A stretch of 5,260 bases of DNA from positions 1-5,260 of the forward strand of contig JADFUQ010000571.1 in the NCBI GenBank assembly GCA_015222065.1, in the 5' to 3' direction. The translations under genes were made by a program, and so were the position numbers. This DNA is from Bacteroidota bacterium. GTDB taxonomy: Bacteria; Bacteroidota; Bacteroidia; Bacteroidales; VadinHA17. This document shows positions 1 to 5,260 of this stretch, one piece after another (position 1 is the stretch's first letter; each line of letters starts with the position of its first letter). Under the pieces are notes generated by a model. It was not told the origin of the DNA. It did no database searches and saw only the letters and a list, made by a program, of their open reading frames with translations.

Positions 1-43
1 AAATAATTAATTTTAAAGGTGTTCGTGAGATCACTTCGTTAAG

Positions 44-71
44 TTGTTATTTGGTGCTTGTCATTTGTGAT
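44..71. repeat. Degenerate 7-bp tandem repeat, TTGTNAT type
   Basis: Four consecutive heptamers beginning with TTG can be read: TTGTTAT (44-50), TTGGTGC (51-57), TTGTCAT (58-64) and TTGTGAT (65-71). Three of the four fit TTGTNAT. The exact 10-mer TTGTTATTTG at 44-53 returns at 106-115, and a one-base variant sits at 58-67. The array looks like an old, decayed short tandem repeat of the kind found between genes; low sequence complexity makes chance a partial explanation. Confidence 0.5.
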
Positions 72-97
72 TTTTTACATTTACTATTGTGTTATAA

Positions 98-127
98 TTG
101 TTTGATTGTTATTTGTTTTCTTGTAGA
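98..127. repeat. Second cluster of TTG-phased 7-8 bp units
   Basis: Units TTGTTTGA (98-105), TTGTTAT (106-112), TTGTTTTC (113-120) and TTGTAGA (121-127) follow one another with 7- or 8-bp phase. This continues the TTGTNAT-type pattern of 44-71 after a gap of less regular sequence. It abuts and overlaps by two bases the GACTNNN array that begins at 126. The units are divergent, so the call rests on phase and on the exact 10-mer shared with 44-53. Confidence 0.35.
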
Positions 128-153
128 CTGCCGACTGTGGACTACCGACTGAT
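126..153. repeat. Four-copy 7-bp tandem repeat, GACTGCC type
   Basis: Four adjacent heptamers all begin with GACT: GACTGCC (126-132), GACTGTG (133-139), GACTACC (140-146) and GACTGAT (147-153). Read as 14-mers, the two halves agree at 12 of the first 12 positions except one (GACTGCCGACTG versus GACTACCGACTG). It is noticeably more GC-rich than the surrounding spacer and lies 45 bases downstream of the U32 stop codon. It does not form a good hairpin, so it is not a terminator. It resembles the intergenic heptamer short tandem repeats known from some cyanobacteria in kind, not in sequence. Confidence 0.65.
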
Positions 154-197
154 TAGTTACAAATCCTGAAATTACCTGCTAAAAATGTGGGAAATTA

Positions 198-1454
198 TTA
201 CTGTTGTTTCACTTCTTTGGCATCAACTACTTTAAATAATCTGTCAGACCGCCTTACCTGGTCATCTATTGCTATTGAGAAATGTTCTCCCTTGGTTGCT
301 TCATTAACCGGTTTTCTGTCAACTCTTATCTCCTTTATCTGCGAATAAACAACTCCCGTTGTTGGACCCGTGATCAATATATCATCGCCAACCTTAAGAT
401 TCCCTGTCTCAATCTTAAATTCTGCAACTTTTATTTTAGTGAAGTAGTTAATTGCTTTTCCGGTATAAATTTTTCTTTTTGTTGCCCTGGATCCATAACG
501 GTGGCTCCATTCACCAAGTTTTTGTCCCAGGTAATATCCATCCCAGAAGCCACGGTTAAAAACAGAAGAGAGTCTTTGTATCCAATTTTTTATTTTTTCT
601 TTTCCGTAACTGCCGTCAATATATGCCTTTACTGCCTCATCATAACATTTGGTAACTGTATAAACATATTCAGGAGGTCTTGCCCGGCCTTCAATTTTAA
701 GTACTTTAACACCGGCATCCAGTATTTTATTAATAAAATTGATTGTACACAAATCTTTTGGTGACATAATATAATCATTGTCAATTTCCAGTTCATATCC
801 CGATTCTTTTTCGGTAACCAGGTAAGATTTTCTGCAGGTTTGCATACATTCTCCCCGGTTTGCTGAATAATTCTGTTCGTGAAGACTTAGATAACACTTA
901 CCAGAGATAGCCATACACAGTGCTCCATGAGCAAATAGTTCAATTGCAACCAGATCACCACCGGGTCCTTTAATGTTTTCTTTACTGATAGTTTTGGTAA
1001 TGGCAGAGACCTGTTCCAGATTTAATTCCCTGGCAAGTACCATTACGTCTGCATATCCCGAGTAGAATTTGATCGTTTCAATGTTGCTGATATTGAGTTG
1101 GGTTGAAATATGAATAGGCATATAAATAGAACGTGCATATTGAATAATTGATTGATCGGAAGCAATAATTGCATCAATTTTTTGCTCTCTGGCTTTTCGG
1201 ACAACGCTTTTCATAAAATCCAGATCTTTATCGTACATGATAGTATTTACAGTCAGATATGTTTTTATATCATGTTCTTTACAAATGGATGTAATTTTTG
1301 AAATATCATCCATTGTAAAATTGTGTGAAGACCTGGCTCTCATGTTTAATTGTTCAATCCCAAAGTATATTGAATCAGTTCCTCCCTGGATAGCTGCAAT
1401 AAGCGACTCGAATGAACCCACAGGAGCCATTATATTTATATCGTTTCGTTCCAT
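198..1454 (-). CDS. U32 family (TrhP/YegQ-like) iron-sulfur protein, probable tRNA/RNA hydroxylase
   Basis: This 418-residue protein belongs to the family historically called peptidase U32. Characterised members (E. coli TrhP/YegQ, RlhA, UbiU/UbiV) are Fe-S proteins that hydroxylate tRNA U34, 23S rRNA or ubiquinone precursors, not proteases. Visible in the sequence, numbered from the ATG: a TIM-barrel-like start with A-P-V-G-S at 10-14; the full U32 signature E-x-F-x2-G-A-L-C-x4-G-x-C-x-L-S at 172-190; N-R-G-x-C-x3-C-R at 199-208; S-P-K-D-L-C at 231-236; L-K-I-E-G-R at 252-257; and a C-terminal beta-rich domain from about 325 to 410 (Peptidase_U32_C-like). Cys180, Cys187, Cys203 and either Cys236 or Cys207 are the likely cluster ligands by analogy with UbiU. 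The length is close to TrhP (about 450), and S-P-K-D-L plus L-K-I-E-G-R resemble TrhP, so a prephenate-dependent tRNA U34 hydroxylase is my best guess; the exact substrate is not shown. ATG at 1454 is preferred because it overlaps the kinase stop as TGATG. A GTG at 1457 would add one residue. It is the last gene of the operon. Confidence 0.9.
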   Translation of the reverse strand: MERNDINIMAPVGSFESLIAAIQGGTDSIYFGIEQLNMRARSSHNFTMDDISKITSICKEHDIKTYLTVNTIMYDKDLDFMKSVVRKAREQKIDAIIASDQSIIQYARSIYMPIHISTQLNISNIETIKFYSGYADVMVLARELNLEQVSAITKTISKENIKGPGGDLVAIELFAHGALCMAISGKCYLSLHEQNYSANRGECMQTCRKSYLVTEKESGYELEIDNDYIMSPKDLCTINFINKILDAGVKVLKIEGRARPPEYVYTVTKCYDEAVKAYIDGSYGKEKIKNWIQRLSSVFNRGFWDGYYLGQKLGEWSHRYGSRATKRKIYTGKAINYFTKIKVAEFKIETGNLKVGDDILITGPTTGVVYSQIKEIRVDRKPVNEATKGEHFSIAIDDQVRRSDRLFKVVDAKEVKQQ

Positions 1455-1456
1455 CA
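1452..1456 (-). other. TGATG stop/start overlap between kinase and U32 genes
   Basis: Read on the minus strand, the kinase stop TGA (1456-1454) shares its A with the ATG (1454-1452) of the U32 gene. Such overlaps commonly support translational coupling by termination and re-initiation. The sequence before it is A/G-rich (AAAAAG, from the last kinase codons) but has no real Shine-Dalgarno match. The overlap decides the U32 start in favour of ATG over the GTG one codon upstream. Confidence 0.8.
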
Positions 1457-2605
1457 CTTTTTCAGCACAATGCGAATACCGGTTCCTTTATTAATTTCTG
1501 AATAGTTGACAAATATCTTTCCTCCATGATACATTTCAACAATGCGTTTTGATAAAGACAAACCCAGTCCCCAACCTCTTTCCTTGGTTGTGTATCCGGG
1601 TTTAAAAACAGTCTTAAACTTTAATTTGTTCATGCCTCGTCCGGTATCAGAGATATCCAGATATACTACCTGGACGTTGTCCTGAACATTAATATTGATA
1701 ATGCCCTTCCCATTCATTGCATCAATGGCATTTTTACAAATGTTTTCAATAACCCATTCAAATAAAGCAGCATTCAGTGGCAGGTTAAGCTCGTCCTCTT
1801 CAGAAAAACTAACATTAAATCTCACATTCTCTGATGACCGGGATTTAATATAATTTACAGCACGCGTTATTACATTAAATAAGTTTATGGTTTTTAGTGA
1901 GGGTTTGGATCCAATCTTTGAAAATCTTTCAGTAATTTTTTCAAGACGTGTAACATCTTTCTCGAATTCTTTCAATATTTTTTCATCAAGATCCTTCATC
2001 CTTAGCAGTTCAAACCATGCAGCAAGTGAAGAAGTTGGTGTACCAAGTTGATGCGCCGTTTCTTTAGAGAGACCAAGCCAAACCTGGTTTTGTTCAGCTT
2101 TACGTGATGCGCTGAAGGCAAAATATGAAACAAGGATAAACAGGATGATTACTCCGAGTTGGACGAACGGGAAAAGTTCAAGTTTTGACAATAAAATTGA
2201 ATCTTTGTAATAAATAAAATTATTACGGTTATCACTAATTGAAAATTCAATAGCCTCATTTTGTTTTTTCATTTTTTTCAACTTCCTTGCCAGGTAATCA
2301 TGATTATTTTCTTTTGCAGGATCCAGATTTCGGGTTGAAATAATTTCATTATCAGAATTAACAAGAATGACAGGTACGGTATTATTATTTTCAATTACTT
2401 CAAAAAGAAATCCAAAATCGGTTTCTGTAATATCAAGATCAATAAGTTGTTCAGTTGCTTTTGCCCATAATTCAACTTTGTTCTTTTCCTCCTGTTTTAG
2501 CTGACGGATAAGTTTATTTGTGTAAAATAACGACCCCAGAGCTATCAGAACAGCTGACAGGAAAAGAATAAATTTCCATCTTATTTTGCGTGTATAGATA
2601 TTCAT
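1454..2605 (-). CDS. Membrane sensor histidine kinase, two TM segments, no HAMP domain
   Basis: This 383-residue sensor kinase is expected to autophosphorylate on a histidine and pass the phosphate to a response regulator that is not in this window. Order of parts: TM1 at about 11-29; an extracytoplasmic sensor region of about 115 residues (30-143) containing P-V-I-L-V-N-S-D-N-E-I-I, which resembles the strand pattern of PAS/Cache-like folds; TM2 at about 145-167; then almost directly the DHp helix with phosphoacceptor His185 in A-H-Q-L-G-T-P. The catalytic domain shows the N box (E287-N-I-C-K-N292-A-I-D-A), G1 (D320-T-G-R-G324), an F-box/ATP lid region (F-K-P-G-Y-T-T-K, 334-341) and G2 (G344-W-G-L-G-L349), ending with G-T-G near 374. 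All key catalytic residues are present, so it should be active. No HAMP domain fits between TM2 and the DHp helix. H-Q-L-G-T-P instead of H-E-L-R-T-P is a variant I associate with Bacteroidota kinases. It starts 2 nt after the AsmA stop and overlaps the U32 start, so it is almost certainly co-transcribed with both. The ligand is unknown. Confidence 0.93.
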   Translation of the reverse strand: MNIYTRKIRWKFILFLSAVLIALGSLFYTNKLIRQLKQEEKNKVELWAKATEQLIDLDITETDFGFLFEVIENNNTVPVILVNSDNEIISTRNLDPAKENNHDYLARKLKKMKKQNEAIEFSISDNRNNFIYYKDSILLSKLELFPFVQLGVIILFILVSYFAFSASRKAEQNQVWLGLSKETAHQLGTPTSSLAAWFELLRMKDLDEKILKEFEKDVTRLEKITERFSKIGSKPSLKTINLFNVITRAVNYIKSRSSENVRFNVSFSEEDELNLPLNAALFEWVIENICKNAIDAMNGKGIININVQDNVQVVYLDISDTGRGMNKLKFKTVFKPGYTTKERGWGLGLSLSKRIVEMYHGGKIFVNYSEINKGTGIRIVLKK

Positions 2606-2607
2606 AA

Positions 2608-5241
2608 TTATTTAATTTCAGAAGTATCATTTTCTTCCCATAGAATCCTGAAAGATGATTTTGGGATTGTATCAATTTTTGATGAATCCCTTTGTGATTC
2701 ATCCCATATTATTTTGAATTTGTTTTTATTAGAAAGATTATCTGAAGAATAATTAGAGGTGTCTTTACGAAACAGACCTAATTCCTGGTTGAGAATTTTC
2801 TTTAACTCCTTCTTTTCATTATTTAGATTCTTTTTTACTTCCAGCATTGCAGTTTTTGTGTCATATGATACCTTATAATCGTCTGTATTTCCATCAATAG
2901 AGAGATAGAGGCTTGTTTTCCCAAATCCGTCATCCTTAATTTCTCCAAATTCTTCTATCCCGGGCTTTATTCTTTTTGTTTTGCCTGCCAGCACTTCTGA
3001 TAATAGAACTTTTGTTTTATATGAAAAATGATTGTCAAAATGGTGAGTTCCTGAAAGAGAAATATTAAATGCAGATGAATGTATATCCATTTGCGGGATT
3101 GTAATTATTTCATCACGGATAATTATACGATTAATGAGTTCAGAAAAATGTATGTGTTTCAATTCTGAAACGTTTATATAACGTGCAAGCCCAAGCATGG
3201 GTTCAAATTCGATCAATTCTCCGTCAGTAATTTTCACTGAACTTTCAGCAAGAATATTCTTTTTTATTATTTGTAAATTATTAGTCCATTGGGATGAAAA
3301 ACTAATTTCTCCTGTAAGCATTCCGTTTATATGTTTGTCAGTAATGAATTTCTGACCAAAATTATTAAAAGAATAAAACAATTCTTTAATATTTATGTTT
3401 TCCAGATTGCTTTGAGTACGTGTAAGGAATTGACCATTAATGTCTTGAAACACAACAATGCTTCCTGAAAAATTCCCTTTCATTGATTTGAAAGTTAAGG
3501 AATTCAAGTTAAGCATTCCGGGTTTATATAATAAATTACCATTGAAAGTGTTAGCTGTAAATCTCTTATAATTTAACAATCCAATATCCAGCTTAATATC
3601 CATATAAAAATTTTCAGGAAAAATATAAGGGTTTGAACCATGATTTACACTGTCCTTTTTTCTAAGACTGTCGAGAAAAACAGAGGGATTAAAATGTTCT
3701 GCCCGTATAGTAGCTTCAAGCACAAGTGGTTTGTCCTTTCCGGAAATTTGTGATAATACATTTCCAATTTTGCCGTCTATTTCTATTTCATCGTTTCCAA
3801 TATTCATTTTTATCCTATCGAGCAATACTTTATCACTGAATTTCAACCTTCCATTAACATTATTAAATTCAAAATAACTACCCTTTGTTTTTAACGCAAC
3901 ATTATCAAATTCAAGGTATCCGCGGGGATCAAGATTTCGCAGAAATTTCCATCCTTGTTTTCTGTTTCCAACCAGTTTGCCGGATAGGTTAATATCTGCA
4001 TAGATTGTTCCTGAACCTTTTTCGAAATTTTTTATATCAAAAAACCCGATAAATTTTGCAAAATCAATCTCGCCAGATGCCTGAAAATCTATGATTGGGT
4101 TGGGGAAGCCTGTTAAAACACATCTTCCGTTCAGAATACTTTCTCCAATATTGACTTCGTAGTGGTTAATATCCAGATTTGTTGTTAACCATTTGTTGTC
4201 AGAGCCATTCGTAATACTGCCGGAAACTTTCTTTATTTTCAGATAATAATCAATGGTTTTTTCTTTTATTTCGCCATCAGTAATAAAAAAGTCGGATTCA
4301 ATATGGGGAATTATTCCGGGGCCATAACGTCCGGATAGCGTGGAGTTTATGTTCAGGGCACCTTTTCCCTGATAATTGTTAATGCTGTTCGATATTTTAT
4401 CAGGCAGAATATTAATCAGCTTACTAATATCAAGATTTTCTCCAATGATATTTAAATTCATTTTCTTTTCAGGTCTTGTTTGAAATTGACCAGCTATCCG
4501 AAAATCCAGATCAGAAACATTAATTTTCCCCTTGCTAATATCATAATTACCATTAACTGCCTGGAGTTTAAAGGATGTAACAGCGTTTGTGTTTTTTAAA
4601 TAGCTTGTCTTTTTTATTGAAAGGTTCCTGATAAGCAGATCAGAGCGGATTTCCAACCTTCCTGAATTTTTTGATAATTCTCCCCGCATATTAAGCCGGT
4701 TAAGGAAAAATTCGAAATCAGAATGATTCATCCTGTTAAAATAACGGGCTTCCATATTAGTGAATCGGATATCTTTTAATTGAAGTTTTACTTTTGATGT
4801 TACAGTATCACTTGTTGTTTTCCAGACAATAAAGTTTTTTTCGCCATTATCGGATATTTCAATATGGATATTACCGTTTTTTATATGAATGGTTTTTATT
4901 ATATAGTTTTTTTTGAACAGATCTGTCAGACTGAATTGAAGGAAAAAATTTTCAGCGATTAAAACTGTATCATTACTAAAACGGGAATTTTCTTTTTTAG
5001 TAAAATTTGTTGGTGTGTAAACGGTTATGTTTTTAAATTCTAATGCTGCGGCGGGAAATTTCTTTAACATTGAAAACTTCATATCACCCACCTCGATTTT
5101 GGCTTCCAAATGGTTATTAATTTCTTTTAAAAAAATCTTAGTAATTTCATCCCCATAGAGTATTGCGAAAATTGCTCCTGCAATAATTGAGAGAAAAACA
5201 GCGAATAGTAAGACACGGACAATCTTCCATAATTTGTTCAT
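2608..5241 (-). CDS. AsmA family protein, inner-membrane anchored periplasmic protein
   Basis: This 877-residue protein has one N-terminal transmembrane anchor (about 5-29, after M-N-K-L-W-K) followed by a long, beta-rich region rich in alternating hydrophobic residues and in G-x-(I/L)-x patterns, as in AsmA/TamB-type proteins. The early segment F-S-M-L-K-K-F-P-A-A-A-L-E-F-K-N-I (56-72) matches the AsmA N-terminal pattern. The segment from about 664 to 755 (I-T-D-G-E-L at 671-676, then L-G-L-A-R-Y, then an H-I-H-F-S-E-L stretch and S-L-S-G-T-H-H-F) matches the AsmA-like C-terminal domain common in Bacteroidota. Known relatives (TamB, YhdP, YdbH, AsmA) are thought to form lipid-conducting bridges or otherwise affect outer-membrane lipid balance; that role is inferred here, not shown. 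After the AsmA domain comes a charged, probably helical stretch (about 795-824) and a polar tail with a repeated F-(K/R)-I-x-W-(D/E)-E peptide. The start is well fixed: an in-frame TAA lies at 5259-5257 with no other start codon between. No Shine-Dalgarno sequence is visible. It is the first visible gene of the operon. Confidence 0.9.
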   Translation of the reverse strand: MNKLWKIVRVLLFAVFLSIIAGAIFAILYGDEITKIFLKEINNHLEAKIEVGDMKFSMLKKFPAAALEFKNITVYTPTNFTKKENSRFSNDTVLIAENFFLQFSLTDLFKKNYIIKTIHIKNGNIHIEISDNGEKNFIVWKTTSDTVTSKVKLQLKDIRFTNMEARYFNRMNHSDFEFFLNRLNMRGELSKNSGRLEIRSDLLIRNLSIKKTSYLKNTNAVTSFKLQAVNGNYDISKGKINVSDLDFRIAGQFQTRPEKKMNLNIIGENLDISKLINILPDKISNSINNYQGKGALNINSTLSGRYGPGIIPHIESDFFITDGEIKEKTIDYYLKIKKVSGSITNGSDNKWLTTNLDINHYEVNIGESILNGRCVLTGFPNPIIDFQASGEIDFAKFIGFFDIKNFEKGSGTIYADINLSGKLVGNRKQGWKFLRNLDPRGYLEFDNVALKTKGSYFEFNNVNGRLKFSDKVLLDRIKMNIGNDEIEIDGKIGNVLSQISGKDKPLVLEATIRAEHFNPSVFLDSLRKKDSVNHGSNPYIFPENFYMDIKLDIGLLNYKRFTANTFNGNLLYKPGMLNLNSLTFKSMKGNFSGSIVVFQDINGQFLTRTQSNLENINIKELFYSFNNFGQKFITDKHINGMLTGEISFSSQWTNNLQIIKKNILAESSVKITDGELIEFEPMLGLARYINVSELKHIHFSELINRIIIRDEIITIPQMDIHSSAFNISLSGTHHFDNHFSYKTKVLLSEVLAGKTKRIKPGIEEFGEIKDDGFGKTSLYLSIDGNTDDYKVSYDTKTAMLEVKKNLNNEKKELKKILNQELGLFRKDTSNYSSDNLSNKNKFKIIWDESQRDSSKIDTIPKSSFRILWEENDTSEIK

Positions 5242-5260
5242 GCTACATAATCGTTTTTAA

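Larger units (their letters stand above)
1..197. other. Noncoding region downstream of the operon
   Basis: This AT-rich stretch follows the U32 stop codon. I see no open reading frame of note, no tRNA or other RNA gene, and no GC-rich hairpin followed by a T run on the minus strand that would make a convincing intrinsic terminator. The best small inverted repeat is GTGA-GA-TCAC at 25-34, a 4-bp stem with a 2-base loop, which is too weak. The main content is the degenerate heptamer repeats listed separately. What lies beyond position 1 is unknown, so the direction of the neighbouring gene cannot be stated. Confidence 0.7.

Noticed and set aside
25..34. Small inverted repeat GTGA-GA-TCAC as a terminator for the operon
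   Set aside because: The stem is only 4 bp with a 2-base loop and there is no proper U tract following it on the minus strand.
51..83. Possible plus-strand Bacteroidota-type promoter (TTG about 22 nt before TACATTTA)
   Set aside because: The -7 element has a mismatch to TAnnTTTG, the TTG belongs to a repeat, and no plus-strand gene follows.
282..764. Plus-strand open reading frame of 160 codons inside the U32 gene
   Set aside because: It is antisense to a gene with a complete family signature and its translation has no recognisable domain; it reads as a shadow of the real gene.
198..1454. Calling the U32 gene a collagenase or peptidase
   Set aside because: The protease label is historical; characterised relatives with the same cysteine pattern are Fe-S hydroxylases, and no protease catalytic motif is visible.
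1237..1494. Plus-strand open reading frame of 85 codons across the kinase/U32 junction
   Set aside because: It is antisense to two well-supported genes and resembles no protein I know.
2514..2702. Minus-strand open reading frame of 62 codons over the AsmA/kinase junction
   Set aside because: It overlaps the coding ends of both genes in another frame, with no domain or plausible start signal.
5242..5260. Promoter or ribosome binding site for the AsmA gene
   Set aside because: Only 19 nt are visible, with no Shine-Dalgarno match and no recognisable promoter element; the region is too short to call.

Overview
The window is an AT-rich fragment, most likely from a member of the Bacteroidota. The evidence is the histidine kinase with an H-Q-L-G-T-P phosphoacceptor box, a large AsmA-type protein of the kind common in that phylum, very short gene junctions and start codons without a Shine-Dalgarno sequence. 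Placement below phylum level (for example Bacteroidales or Marinilabiliales relatives) cannot be supported from the sequence.

Three complete genes lie on the minus strand and fill positions 198 to 5241. In order of transcription they are: an 877-residue AsmA-family envelope protein (5241 to 2608); a two-transmembrane sensor histidine kinase (2605 to 1454), starting 2 nt after the AsmA stop; and a U32-family (TrhP/YegQ-like) iron-sulfur protein (1454 to 198), whose ATG overlaps the kinase stop codon by one base (TGATG). The layout is that of a single operon. Only 19 nt upstream of the first gene are visible, so its promoter, and any earlier gene, lie outside or at the edge of the window.

The remaining 197 bases downstream of the U32 gene contain no gene, RNA or convincing intrinsic terminator. 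They do hold two different degenerate 7-bp tandem repeats: TTG-phased units near 44-71 and 98-127, and four GACTNNN units at 126-153.

Functionally, the AsmA protein is expected to be inner-membrane anchored with a long periplasmic beta-rich body, probably serving lipid transfer or outer-membrane homeostasis. The kinase senses an envelope signal through a domain of about 115 residues. The U32 protein is probably an RNA (tRNA U34) hydroxylase. No direct biochemical link among the three is known to me. The tight coupling of an envelope lipid protein to a sensor kinase is the most suggestive part of the window, but I see no clear sign of a wholly new system.
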